Assembly (NCBI GenBank): GCA_050185195.1
Contig: JBFWZQ010000008.1
Span: 1 to 64,000 of the forward strand
Origin: CADEFQ01 sp050185195
Lineage (GTDB): Bacteria > Pseudomonadota > Gammaproteobacteria > Steroidobacterales > Steroidobacteraceae
Length of the DNA stretch: 64,000 nucleotides
Direction of reading: 5' to 3'
The notes below the pieces were generated by a model. The model saw only the letters and a program-made list of their open reading frames with translations. It did no database searches and was not told the DNA's origin. The position numbers and the translations under genes were made by a program. Below are positions 10,649 through 19,386 of the stretch, piece after piece; positions within the stretch are counted from its first letter, which is position 1, and each line of letters begins with the position of its first letter.

Positions 10649-12639
10649 GTCACTTTCATGCCGGGCACCGCACCGCTGTCAGGGGACAGGAGGAACAGGC
10701 CCTGGCTGTCGTCCCGGCCGCTCGCGCAGAGCACCATGCCCTCCGAGGTGCCGAAGCGCATCTTGCGCGGCGCGAGGTTGGCGACCATCAGCACGAGGCG
10801 GCCCTCGAGCTGCGCGGGTTCGTAGGCCGAACGGATGCCGGAGAACACCGTGCAGCGGCGCTCGCCGAGGTCGAGCTCGAGCCGCAGCAGTTTGTCAGAA
10901 CCCTCCACGGCCGACGCGCTGGCCACTTTCGCGACGCGCAGGTCGAGTTTCGCGAAGTCCTTGATGTCCGCCATGCCCGCCGCGGCGGCCGGTGCCGACT
11001 GCACCGGGGCGGGCGCGTCGGCCGCGAGCATCGCGTCGATGTTCTTCCGCTCGAGGCGCGTCGCGAGCGGCTGAAACCCGTTGATCGGGACGTCGAGGAG
11101 CGGGGTCGCCACGGCGTCCCAGCGATCGAGCGGCACGCCGAGGAAGCGGCCCGCCTCCTCCGCGATGCGCGGCAGCACCGGTGCGAGGAAGGTCATCAGC
11201 ACGCGGAACAGGTTCACGCCCTGGGTTGCGATCGCGAGCGTTTCCGCCGCGCGCGCCGGATCCTTGGCCACGGCCCAGGGCTTGTGGTGATCGACGTACT
11301 GGTTCGCCCGATCGGCGAGCAGCATGATCTCGCGGATCGCCGCGGCGTAGTCGCGCGCGTCGAAGAGCGCGGCGATGCGCCCGCGCGCGCCGGCGAGCTC
11401 TTCGTAGAGCGCCGGGTCCGGCAAGGCCGCCGCGAGCCGGCCGCCCGCCCTGGCCACGAAACCCGCGCAGCGGCTCGCGATGTTGACGAGCTTGCCGACG
11501 ACGTCGGAATTGACCCGCGCGACGAGGTCATCGAGGTTGAGGTCGATGTCGTCGAGGTCCGGGCCGAGCTTCGCGGCGAAGTAGTAACGCAGCGGTTCGG
11601 CGGGCAGGTGATCGAGGTAGCGGCGCGCGGTGATGAAGGTGCCGCGCGACTTCGACATCTTCTGCCCGTTGACGGTCAGGAAGCCATGCACGAACACCGC
11701 GGTCGGCTTGCGGTAGCCGGCTCCCTGCAGCACCGCCGGCCAGAACAGCGTGTGGAAATAGCTGATGTCCTTGCCGATGAAATGGTAGAGCTCCGTGGGG
11801 CTGCCCGGTTGCAGGTATTCGTCGAAATCGCGGCCGGTGCGCTCGCACAACGCCCGCAGGCTCGCGAGGTAGCCGATCGGTGCGTCGAACCACACGTAGA
11901 AGTACTTGCCGGGTTCGCCCGGGATCTCGAAGCCGAAATAGGGATGGTCGCGCGAGATGTCCCAGTCCTTGAGCCCCGCGTCGAACCATTCCTCGAGCTT
12001 CGCGCGCACACCCGGCTGCAGCGCGTCGGTGGCGAGCCACTCGCGCAGCATGGCCTCGAAGGCGCCCAGCCGGAAGAACAGGTGATCGGACTCGCGCCAG
12101 ACCGGCACGCTGCCGGTCACCGTCGACAGCGGATTGACGAGGTCGGCGGGCGAGTAGGTCGCGCCGCAGTTTTCGCAGGAGTCCCCGTACTGGTCGGGCG
12201 CGCCGCATTTCGGGCAACCGCCTTTCACGTAGCGATCGGGCAGGAACATGCCGGCGGTTGCATCGTAGGCCTGGCGCACCGGGCGGCGCGCGATGTGCCC
12301 TGCGTCCCGCAGCCGCGCATACATGGCCCCCGCGATCTCGCGGTTTTCCGGCGAATGGGTGCTGTGGAACTGATCGTGCCCGATCAGGAAGCCGGCATAG
12401 TCGCGTGCGTGTTCGGTCGCCACCCTCGCGATCAGCGCCTCGGGCGTCACGCCTTCGCCCTGCGCGCGGATCATGATCGGCGTGCCGTGGGCGTCCTCCG
12501 CGCAGACGTAGAGGCAATCATGGCCCAGCATCTTCTGCAGCCGGACCCAGATGTCCGTCTGCACGGCCTCGATGATGTGGCCGAGGTGCAGGGGCCCGTT
12601 CGCATAGGGCAGGGCGCTGGTAACGAGTATTTTTCGCAT
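10645..12639 (-). CDS. metG: Methionyl-tRNA synthetase
   Basis: This class I aminoacyl-tRNA synthetase has 664 residues. The HIGH signature appears as HLGH near residue 18. The zinc knuckle is CPKCG...CENCG near residues 140-160, and KMSKSRG lies near residue 330. The C-terminus from about residue 560 is an EMAP-like tRNA-binding/dimerisation domain (FAKLDLRVAKV...APRKMRFGTSEGM). Length and domain order match the E. coli type. The stop overlaps the rsxB start by 4 bp, giving the coupled order metG-rsxB-nth. A weak AT-richer patch 20-35 nt upstream may be its promoter. Confidence 0.98.
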   Translation of the reverse strand: MRKILVTSALPYANGPLHLGHIIEAVQTDIWVRLQKMLGHDCLYVCAEDAHGTPIMIRAQGEGVTPEALIARVATEHARDYAGFLIGHDQFHSTHSPENREIAGAMYARLRDAGHIARRPVRQAYDATAGMFLPDRYVKGGCPKCGAPDQYGDSCENCGATYSPADLVNPLSTVTGSVPVWRESDHLFFRLGAFEAMLREWLATDALQPGVRAKLEEWFDAGLKDWDISRDHPYFGFEIPGEPGKYFYVWFDAPIGYLASLRALCERTGRDFDEYLQPGSPTELYHFIGKDISYFHTLFWPAVLQGAGYRKPTAVFVHGFLTVNGQKMSKSRGTFITARRYLDHLPAEPLRYYFAAKLGPDLDDIDLNLDDLVARVNSDVVGKLVNIASRCAGFVARAGGRLAAALPDPALYEELAGARGRIAALFDARDYAAAIREIMLLADRANQYVDHHKPWAVAKDPARAAETLAIATQGVNLFRVLMTFLAPVLPRIAEEAGRFLGVPLDRWDAVATPLLDVPINGFQPLATRLERKNIDAMLAADAPAPVQSAPAAAAGMADIKDFAKLDLRVAKVASASAVEGSDKLLRLELDLGERRCTVFSGIRSAYEPAQLEGRLVLMVANLAPRKMRFGTSEGMVLCASGRDDSQGLFLLSPDSGAVPGMKVT

Positions 12640-12717
12640 TGCGGACGCTGGTCGAAAAGGGCGAATAGCTTACAGCGTAAGGCCGGCGACCCGCGCTCCA
12701 TCTGGCCCCCCCCGCCC

Positions 12718-12738
12718 GTTGCCCGGGGCCCGTCGCCC
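12718..12738 (-). repeat. GGGCNNC heptamer array between metG and the pilT pair
   Basis: Read on the minus strand, this 21-bp stretch is three heptamers (GGGCGAC, GGGCCCC, GGGCAAC) followed by GGGCGGG. It resembles the arrays flanking the palindromic element at 24032-24312. It lies two bases beyond the stop of the distal pilT gene, in an otherwise featureless 101-bp gap. Confidence 0.45.
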
Positions 12739-12740
12739 TC

Positions 12741-13802
12741 CTACCCCTGGTCCTTCACCGGCTCGAATTTCGCCTTGTTGATGCCCTTCTTGTAGGCCTC
12801 CTTGCCGCTGACCTGCCGCTCCTTCAGCAGCTGCTCGATCGCGCTGTCCATGGTGCGCATGCCGGCCTGCGCGCCGGATTGCATCACGGTTTCGAGTTGG
12901 TCGAGCTTGCCCTGGCGGATGAGGTTCGAGACGGCCGGGGTGTTGACCAGGACCTCGAGCGCGGCGACGCGCCCGTTCCGGTCGGCCCGCTGCAGCAGCT
13001 GCTGGGAAATCACGCCGCGCAGGCTGGTCGAGAGCATCGTGCGCACGTGCGACTGCTTGTCGGCGGGAAACGCGTTGACCATGCGATCGACGGTCGGCGC
13101 CGCGCCGTTCGTGTGCAGCGTGCCCATCACGAGGATGCCCATCTCGGCGGCGGTCACGGCGATGCTCATCGTCTCGAGGTCACGCAACTCGCCGACGAGG
13201 ATCACGTCGGGATCTTCACGCAGGGCCGAGTGCAGCGCGGAGGCAAAACTCGCGGCGTGCACGCCGATCTCGCGCTGGCTGATCAGGCAGTTCCGGCGCT
13301 CGTGCACGAATTCGATCGGGTCCTCGACCGTGAGGATGTGCCCTTTCTCGCGCCGGTTGATGTCGTCGATCATCGCGGCGAGCGTCGTCGACTTGCCGGA
13401 GCCGGTCTTGCCGGTCACGAGGATCAGGCCGTTGTTGGCGCGGCACAGCTGGCGCACCGACTGCGGGAGGTTCAATTCGTCGAGCGTCAGCGCCTTCGAC
13501 GGAATCGCGCGAAACACCGCTCCCACGCCATTCAGGTGCCGCAGCACGTTGACGCGAAAGCGGCCGCGGCCGGGCAGGGTGTAGGCGAAGTCGGCGCCGT
13601 CCTTGGCCTCGAAGCGGTCGATCGCCTTGCGCGGCATGATCTCGTAGAGCACTTCCCTGGCCGTCGCGGCGTCGAGCCGGTCGGGCCGCAGCGGCGACAG
13701 GTCGCCATAGAGCCGGATGCGGGGCGGGTCGCCGGCGATGAAGTGCAGGTCGGAGCCCTTGCGATCGAGGATCTCGCCGAGGTATTCGTCGATGCGTGCC
13801 AT
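12741..13802 (-). CDS. pilT: PilT/PilU-family type IV pilus retraction ATPase (distal copy)
   Basis: This 353-residue hexameric secretion-ATPase family member would power type IV pilus disassembly at the inner-membrane base. Walker A is GKTGSGKST near residue 131. The Asp-box region is TVEDPIEFVHE, Walker B is DPDVILVGELRD, and the His box is GTLHTNGAAPT. The C-terminal AIRNLIRE-like motif of PilT appears as AVSNLIRQGK. Its start is only 10 bp after the stop of a paralogue. It could be the PilU partner of that gene, but motifs alone do not decide T versus U. Neighbouring genes are a paralogous ATPase and a Ser/Thr kinase; no pilin genes are seen. Confidence 0.88.
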   Translation of the reverse strand: MARIDEYLGEILDRKGSDLHFIAGDPPRIRLYGDLSPLRPDRLDAATAREVLYEIMPRKAIDRFEAKDGADFAYTLPGRGRFRVNVLRHLNGVGAVFRAIPSKALTLDELNLPQSVRQLCRANNGLILVTGKTGSGKSTTLAAMIDDINRREKGHILTVEDPIEFVHERRNCLISQREIGVHAASFASALHSALREDPDVILVGELRDLETMSIAVTAAEMGILVMGTLHTNGAAPTVDRMVNAFPADKQSHVRTMLSTSLRGVISQQLLQRADRNGRVAALEVLVNTPAVSNLIRQGKLDQLETVMQSGAQAGMRTMDSAIEQLLKERQVSGKEAYKKGINKAKFEPVKDQG

Positions 13803-13812
13803 GCCGCGACCC

Positions 13813-14922
13813 TCAGCCGGCGCCCGCCGCGGGCGCCGGCGCCTCGAGCTTCGGCAGCATGCTCGTGTCGGTCACGTACTTCTGGAAGAGGCGCTTGTCC
13901 GAGGCATAGTTGTAGGCGTCGTCCGGGTCGATCTCGCGCGCCGTCACGGCGGCGAGCAGCGCCTGGTCGAGCAGCTGCATGCCCTGGTCGCGCCCGGTCT
14001 GCAGCTGGCTCGGCAACTGGTGGGTCTGGTCCGACTGGATCAGCTTCGCGATCGCCTTGGTCATGACCATCACTTCGCAGATCGCGCGGCGGCCGCGGTT
14101 CTCCGTGCCTTTCACGAGCACCTGGGTCACCACCGCAAGCAGGCTCTGCGCAAGGAAGCTCTTGGTCTGCTCGCGCTCCTCGACGGGCAGCGCGTCGATC
14201 ACGCGGTCGATGGTCTTCGTCGCGCTGGTCGTGTGCAGCGTGCCGAGCACGAGATGGCCCGTCTCCGCCGCGGTCATCGCCATCGAGATCGTCTCGGCGT
14301 CGCGCAGTTCGCCGACCAGGATCACGTCGGGGTCCTCGCGCATCGCGGCGCGCACGCCTTCGGCGAAAGTCGGGATGTGCGTGCCGAGCTCGCGCTGGAT
14401 CACCTGGCTCTGCTTGCTCCGGTGCACGAACTCGATCGGATCCTCGAGGCTCACGATGTTGAGTTTGCGCGTGGTGTTCAGCAGGTCGATCATCGCGGCG
14501 AGGGTGGTCGACTTGCCCGTGCCGGTCGAGCCGGTCACGAGGATCATGCCCTGGTGGTAGTCGCACAGTTTCCTGACGATCGGCGGCAGGGCCAGCCGGT
14601 CGATCGTCGGTATGTCGGTCGGGATCGCGCGAAACGCCGCGCCGACGCCCGTGTCCTTGCGGTAGACGTTGACGCGAAAGCGCCCGCCGTCCGTCGATAC
14701 ATAGGAGAAGTCGAGGTCGTGGCCCTGGGCGAAATGTTCGCCCTGCGACCGCGTCAGGATCTCGGTCACGTAACTCTCGAGCTCGGCGTCGCGCAGCTCG
14801 CGGAACTTGATCGGCATCAGGTCGCCGTTCATGCGCAGCATCGGCGGCACGCCGACCGCGAGGTGCAGGTCGGAACAGCCCTGCTGCATGCCCAGTTTCA
14901 GGAAGGCGTCGATGCGCGCCAC
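13813..14922 (-). CDS. pilT: PilT-family type IV pilus retraction ATPase (proximal copy)
   Basis: This 369-residue paralogue of the next gene has Walker A GSTGTGKST, an Asp box in SLEDPIEFVHRSKQ, Walker B DPDVILVGELRD and His box GTLHTTSATKT. The GTG start is preceded by GGGGAGA at good spacing. It differs from textbook PilT in its C-terminus, which has an extra Ala/Pro tail and lacks the usual AIRNLIRE motif (AIAKLIQSD instead). Two adjacent PilT paralogues beside a kinase suggest a retraction module whose motor pair may be phospho-regulated; that last point is inference. Confidence 0.88.
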   Translation of the reverse strand: MARIDAFLKLGMQQGCSDLHLAVGVPPMLRMNGDLMPIKFRELRDAELESYVTEILTRSQGEHFAQGHDLDFSYVSTDGGRFRVNVYRKDTGVGAAFRAIPTDIPTIDRLALPPIVRKLCDYHQGMILVTGSTGTGKSTTLAAMIDLLNTTRKLNIVSLEDPIEFVHRSKQSQVIQRELGTHIPTFAEGVRAAMREDPDVILVGELRDAETISMAMTAAETGHLVLGTLHTTSATKTIDRVIDALPVEEREQTKSFLAQSLLAVVTQVLVKGTENRGRRAICEVMVMTKAIAKLIQSDQTHQLPSQLQTGRDQGMQLLDQALLAAVTAREIDPDDAYNYASDKRLFQKYVTDTSMLPKLEAPAPAAGAG

Positions 14923-14963
14923 AAGCTCTCCCCGCTGCGGAAAATGGTCGATCCAGCGTCGCC

Positions 14964-14992
14964 TGAATAGCCCGGAAAGGCTGTCAGATCAA
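14964..14992 (-). promoter_or_regulatory. Putative promoter of the pilT pair
   Basis: On the minus strand TTGATC (14987-14992) and TATTCA (14964-14969) are spaced by exactly 17 bp. Transcription would start near 14957, leaving a leader of about 35 nt before the GTG at 14922. Matches to sigma-70 consensus are 4 of 6 and 3 of 6. If real, the pilT pair is transcribed separately from the kinase gene upstream. Confidence 0.35.
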
Positions 14993-15038
14993 CGGGTAAC
15001 GCCGAAAATCTTGACCGACCGCACGAAGTCTACAGCGG

Positions 15039-17507
15039 TCACCGGAATCGTGACAGGGCTGCCTTCAACTCGTCCATGGTCTGGAAGCGCTTGGTCTTGT
15101 CGACGGACATCGCCTGCATCACGACCTCCGAGAGGCCGTCCGGCAAGGCCGGATTGACGTCCCGGGGGGTACGCGCCTTGCCCTGCACGTGCTGGTACAT
15201 CACCGACATGTGATCGCCGCGCGAGTAGGGGGGCACACCCGTGAGCATCTCGTAGGTGATCACGCCGAGTGCGTACACGTCGGCACGCTGGTCGACCTTC
15301 TTGCCGAGGATCTGCTCGGGCGCCATGTATTTCGGCGAACCGATCACGTAGCCGGTCTTGGTCAGCTGCGTGTCGCCCTCGCGCTGGGCGGCGGCGACGC
15401 CGAAATCGACGATCTTCAGCAACCCGTCATTGTTGATCAGCAGGTTCGCGGGCTTCAGGTCGCGGTGCACGACGCCGACCTGATGCGCCACGGTCATGCC
15501 GGTGCAGATGTCGATCGCAAAGCCGATCGCGCGCTTCAGGTCCATCGGTTTCTCGCCGACGATCTCCGCGCCGAGCGTGTGCGAGGGGAAGTACTCCATC
15601 GAAATGGCGTACAGCCCCTGGATGTAGAGGAAGTCGTAGATGCGGATGACGTTGTGGTGCGTGATCTTGCGCGAGTAGCGCAGTTCGTGCACGAAACGCT
15701 TCATGATCTCCTCGTCCTGCGCCACGTTCGGGTTCAGGAACTTGAGGATCAGCCGCTCGTCGACGACGGTGTCTTCCATCAGCAGCACGGTGCCGAAGGC
15801 ACCGCGGCCGATGCGCTCGATGTACTTGTAGCGACCCTCGATCACGTCGCCCGGGTTGAGCGTCGAGATGTCGAGCTTCTGCTGCGTGCTCGCCTCGGCC
15901 TGCCGCACGACCTGCGCCACTTCGGCTTCCGACATCAGCAGCGTGCGCGCGGCCTCGGCCGGCCGGGGCGTCGTGGCGGTCGCCGCCGCGGGGCGCGGCT
16001 GCGATGCGCCCGGCGCGCTCGTCCCGCCCGGGATCGGCGTGGCGCTCAGGGTGCGGTTGCCGCTGCCTGCGATCGAGCCGAGGCGATGGTCGAGCTCGAG
16101 CAGCGCCTGGTGGGCGGCCTGGGCAATGGTCACGTCGGGCAGCGCCGACTGTGCCTGCAGTTGCGCGCGGATCGCCTCGGCCCGCCGTTCGTCCGCGAGC
16201 TTGGCGAGAGTCGTCATCGCCTCGACGCGGATTTCCTTCTCGGGTCGCGCGAGGAAAGGCAGCAGCGATTCGATGACCTTGTGGTCGCCGAGTTTCGCGA
16301 GCGCGCGGATCGCCACGGGCACCGAACGGGCCGCGCCGGAGCCCAGCATTTCCACGAGGCGTGGCACTGCGCGCTTGCTGCCGATTTCGGCCAGCGCATC
16401 GACCGCGCGTTCGCTGACCCACCAGTCGGTGTCGCGGGTCGCTTCGATCAGGTGCGCCACCGCCCGTTCGTCCTTCGTCTGGTTCAGGATCTCGATCGCC
16501 GCGCGGCGGATGTCCTCGTCGTCGTCCTTGATGAGCTGCAGCACCGCGTCGACGACCTTCGGCCCGCCGATCTTGCCGAGCGCGTCGGCGGCGCGGCTGC
16601 GCACCCACCAGTCGTCGTCCTTGATGGCATCGAGCAGGAACTTGATCGATTTCGCGGTGCCGACCTCGTTCAATACCTCGACCGCCGCACGCCGCGCGTA
16701 CTCGTTTTCGTCCTTCAGCACCGGCACGAGGTATTTGATCGTGTCGGGGTCGTTCACCTTGATGACGACGTCGATGGCCTTGTTCTGCACGTCGATCTCG
16801 GGATCGCGCAGCATCTCGCAGACGCGCGCGATGTCGACGGGGCCGTCCATCTTGTGGAGCGCCGCAAGCGCCGCGGCGCGCACCAGCTTGTTGTTGTCCT
16901 TCAACTGGTCCTGCAGCGCGCTCTGCACGGCGGGGGTGTTGAAGCGCGCGAGGATGTTGAGCAGGTGCAGGCGCGCGATCGGGTCCTTGCCCTGCAGGCG
17001 CCCGACGAGCTCCGGGATCGAGGCGGCGTCGGCGACTTCGTTGATGATCCGAAAGAGGGCCGCCTTCTCGTTCGGTTCCTGCGCGTACGCGGCGGTCAGC
17101 AGTTCGCGCACGCTGAAGCGCTGCTTCTGCGCCGAGATGATGTCGATCAGCGCCGATTTCGAGGCGCCCTCGAGCGACAGTGCCTCGAGCAGCAGGTGCG
17201 GCGGGTAGGCGCGACTGCTGGACAGGGCCCAGGAGATGCCCGCCACGACACGCGGGCCGCCTTCGACCAGGCCGCGGGCGAAGGCCGGGAAGGTTTTCGC
17301 GTTGACGACCGCCGTGAGGATGTCGACGAAGACCACGGTCGCGTTCTTGTCGGCGTCCGCGAGCGCCGCGAACAGCGGCTCGATCGCGGGACCGCCCATC
17401 GATTTCAGGCGGGCAGCGGCCTTCTGGGTCTCGGGATCCTGCGGATCCTTGGTCGAGATGATCTGCGTGATCAGGCGATCGGCACGCAGGCCCGAGAAAA
17501 AGCTCAT
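15039..17507 (-). CDS. HEAT-repeat Ser/Thr protein kinase
   Basis: This 822-residue protein has an unusual order. Residues about 20-470 are tandem HEAT-like helical repeats, including two nearly alike units around DDDWWVRSRAADALGKIG and DTDWWVSERAVDALAEIG. A Pro/Ala/Thr linker covers about 480-545. A complete Hanks-type kinase domain occupies 560-822. Kinase motifs are the glycine loop IGRGAFGTV, the ATP lysine K589, HRDLKPANLL with catalytic D683, DFG at 701, and MAPEQ. All key residues are present, so it should be active. No transmembrane segment is evident. GGAGAAGG precedes the ATG. It lies directly upstream of the two PilT ATPases on the same strand. Confidence 0.9.
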   Translation of the reverse strand: MSFFSGLRADRLITQIISTKDPQDPETQKAAARLKSMGGPAIEPLFAALADADKNATVVFVDILTAVVNAKTFPAFARGLVEGGPRVVAGISWALSSSRAYPPHLLLEALSLEGASKSALIDIISAQKQRFSVRELLTAAYAQEPNEKAALFRIINEVADAASIPELVGRLQGKDPIARLHLLNILARFNTPAVQSALQDQLKDNNKLVRAAALAALHKMDGPVDIARVCEMLRDPEIDVQNKAIDVVIKVNDPDTIKYLVPVLKDENEYARRAAVEVLNEVGTAKSIKFLLDAIKDDDWWVRSRAADALGKIGGPKVVDAVLQLIKDDDEDIRRAAIEILNQTKDERAVAHLIEATRDTDWWVSERAVDALAEIGSKRAVPRLVEMLGSGAARSVPVAIRALAKLGDHKVIESLLPFLARPEKEIRVEAMTTLAKLADERRAEAIRAQLQAQSALPDVTIAQAAHQALLELDHRLGSIAGSGNRTLSATPIPGGTSAPGASQPRPAAATATTPRPAEAARTLLMSEAEVAQVVRQAEASTQQKLDISTLNPGDVIEGRYKYIERIGRGAFGTVLLMEDTVVDERLILKFLNPNVAQDEEIMKRFVHELRYSRKITHHNVIRIYDFLYIQGLYAISMEYFPSHTLGAEIVGEKPMDLKRAIGFAIDICTGMTVAHQVGVVHRDLKPANLLINNDGLLKIVDFGVAAAQREGDTQLTKTGYVIGSPKYMAPEQILGKKVDQRADVYALGVITYEMLTGVPPYSRGDHMSVMYQHVQGKARTPRDVNPALPDGLSEVVMQAMSVDKTKRFQTMDELKAALSRFR

Positions 17508-17583
17508 TCAGCCCTTCTCCGGGCGGCGCGTCGCCGCACCTTGCCAGTCACGCATGTCAATCTGCCCGTGCCTCGATTCGGAG

Positions 17584-17600
17584 GGACCCCGTCGGGGTCC
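17584..17600. other. Short perfect hairpin in the kinase/apbC intergenic region
   Basis: A 7-bp inverted repeat (GGACCCC / GGGGTCC) with a 3-nt loop lies between divergent genes. It would fall in the leader of the kinase mRNA if transcription starts near 17605. There is no T-tract, so it is not a terminator; an operator or 5' UTR structure is possible. Confidence 0.4.
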
Positions 17601-17640
17601 GAGTATGCCACACCGCTCCATGCGAGCATCGTGCCAGCGG

Positions 17641-17669
17641 TCGGAACAGACGGCAATTTTCGCTAGAAT
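17641..17669 (+). promoter_or_regulatory. Putative apbC promoter
   Basis: The -10 box TAGAAT at 17664-17669 matches 5 of 6 consensus bases. A weak -35 TCGGAA at 17641-17646 sits 17 bp upstream. The predicted leader before the apbC ATG is about 30 nt. Confidence 0.45.
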
Positions 17670-17706
17670 CACGCGATACGTGCCGCCCGGCACCCTGGAA
17701 CCCTCG

Positions 17707-18801
17707 ATGGTCAATCCTGAAAATGCCGCCCTGGCCGCGGGGCTTGCCGGTTTCGTCGATCCTGCATCGGGCGCGAGCCTCGAGCGACTCGGTGCCGTGG
17801 AACGCGCGACCCTCGAAGCGGGCCGCGCCCGGGTGCGCCTGCGCTTCGGATTTCCGGTCGGCGGTTACGCGCACGAACTGCAGCCACTGCTGGCGGCACA
17901 CCTGGCCGCGGCCGGCATCCGCACGCCGCTCGAACTCGAAGTCGCCGCCGATATCCGCGCGCATGCCGTGCAGCCACGGCTCAAGCCGATGGCCGGCGTC
18001 GCTAACGTGGTTGCCGTGGCTTCGGGCAAGGGCGGCGTCGGCAAGTCCACGGTCGCGGTCAACCTCGCGCTCGCCTGGGCAGCGCAGGGCGCGCGCGTCG
18101 GTATCCTCGATGCGGACATCTACGGCCCGAGCCTGCCTTTGATGCTCGGCCTCGGCGGCCGGCGTCCCGAGCTGGCGGGTGGCAAGCGCATCCGGCCGCT
18201 CGAGAACCACGGCCTCGCCGCGATGTCGATCGGTTTCCTGATCGATGCGGAGCAGCCGATGGTGTGGCGCGGGCCGATGGTGACGCAGGCGCTCACGCAA
18301 CTGCTCGGCGACACCGACTGGGGCCAGCTCGATTACCTCGTGGTGGACATGCCGCCGGGGACCGGGGACATCCAGCTGACGCTCGCGCAGCGGGTTCCGG
18401 TGGCGGGTGCCGTGATCGTGACGACGCCACAGCACATCGCGGTGGCGGACGCTCGCAAGGGGCTGAAGATGTTCGAGAAGGTGGCGGTGCCGGTGCTCGG
18501 CATCGTCGAGAACATGAGCCTGCATGTCTGTTCGAACTGCGGCCACAGCGAGGCCATCTTCGGCGCGGGGGGCGGGGACGAGATGGCGCGCGAGTATGGC
18601 GTCGCGCTGCTCGGCCGCCTGCCGCTCGACGCGCGCGTGCGCGAAGAAGCCGATGGCGGGCGACCCACGGTGGTCGCCTCGCCCGACACGCCACGGGCCG
18701 CCGCCTACCTCGCGATGGCGCGTCGCACGGCCGCCGCGCTGGCGCTGCGCGCCATCGACAGCACCCCTGCCGTTCCGCAGATCGTGGTCGAGGAGACCTG
18801 A
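17707..18801 (+). CDS. apbC: Iron-sulfur cluster carrier ATPase ApbC/Mrp
   Basis: This 364-residue P-loop NTPase of the Mrp/NBP35 family carries [4Fe-4S] clusters to apoproteins in the cytosol. The N-terminal domain (about 1-95) resembles DUF59. The deviant Walker A GKGGVGKST lies near residue 107, and the conserved DADIYGPS and DMPPGTGDIQL follow. The bridging-cluster cysteines are the CSNC pair near residue 277. The ATG at 17707 is favoured by position relative to the -10 box; a longer open frame upstream has no support. The dcd start follows after 2 bp. Confidence 0.95.
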   Translation: MVNPENAALAAGLAGFVDPASGASLERLGAVERATLEAGRARVRLRFGFPVGGYAHELQPLLAAHLAAAGIRTPLELEVAADIRAHAVQPRLKPMAGVANVVAVASGKGGVGKSTVAVNLALAWAAQGARVGILDADIYGPSLPLMLGLGGRRPELAGGKRIRPLENHGLAAMSIGFLIDAEQPMVWRGPMVTQALTQLLGDTDWGQLDYLVVDMPPGTGDIQLTLAQRVPVAGAVIVTTPQHIAVADARKGLKMFEKVAVPVLGIVENMSLHVCSNCGHSEAIFGAGGGDEMAREYGVALLGRLPLDARVREEADGGRPTVVASPDTPRAAAYLAMARRTAAALALRAIDSTPAVPQIVVEET

Positions 18802-18803
18802 GG

Positions 18804-19370
18804 ATGAGCATCAAGGCCGACAAGTGGATCCGCCGCATGGCGCGCGAGCGCGGCATGATCGAGCCGTTCGAACCGGGCCAGGTGCGCGAGGCGGAAGGCC
18901 GCAGGATCGTTTCCTACGGCACCTCGAGCTATGGCTACGACGTGCGCTGCTCGGATGAATTCAAGGTGTTCACCAACATCAACTCCACCATCGTCGACCC
19001 GAAGGCCTTCGACGCCAAGAGTTTCGTCGACATGCGGGCGGATGTCTGCATCATCCCGCCGAATTCCTTCGCGCTCGCGCGCACGGTCGAGTATTTCCGC
19101 ATCCCGCGCAGCACGCTGGTCGTGTGCCTCGGCAAGAGCACGTATGCACGCTGCGGCATCATCGTGAACGTGACCCCGCTCGAGCCCGAGTGGGAGGGCC
19201 ACGTGACGCTCGAGTTCTCGAACACGACGCCGCTGCCCGCCAGGATCTACGCGAACGAGGGCGTCGCGCAGATGCTGTTCTTCGAATCGGACGAGGTCTG
19301 CGAGACGTCCTACAAGGACCGCGGCGGCAAGTACCAGGGACAGCGCGGGGTCACGCTGCCGAAGACCTGA
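18804..19370 (+). CDS. dcd: dCTP deaminase
   Basis: This 188-residue enzyme deaminates dCTP to dUTP, supplying dUMP for thymidylate synthesis. The N-terminus MSIKADKWIRRMA and the motifs SYGYDVRCSDEFKVF, GKSTYARCGI and TPLEPEWEGHVTLEFSN are typical. The catalytic glutamate is in the EWEGHVTLE region. Length matches the trimeric Dcd family. It is coupled to apbC, with a 2-bp gap and a GAGG ribosome site inside the apbC end. It converges with the DUF3108 gene 16 bp away. Confidence 0.97.
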   Translation: MSIKADKWIRRMARERGMIEPFEPGQVREAEGRRIVSYGTSSYGYDVRCSDEFKVFTNINSTIVDPKAFDAKSFVDMRADVCIIPPNSFALARTVEYFRIPRSTLVVCLGKSTYARCGIIVNVTPLEPEWEGHVTLEFSNTTPLPARIYANEGVAQMLFFESDEVCETSYKDRGGKYQGQRGVTLPKT

Positions 19371-19386
19371 AGGCGGCGGGGCGGCG

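Noticed and set aside
12640..12740. Riboswitch or T-box upstream of metG
   Set aside because: The leader is about 30 nt at most and has no aptamer-like structure.
17584..17600. Hairpin as an intrinsic terminator
   Set aside because: No T-tract on either side, and it lies between divergent 5' ends rather than after a gene.
15189..17666. An 825-codon open frame antisense to the HEAT-kinase
   Set aside because: It mirrors the repeat structure of the true gene and shows no family features.
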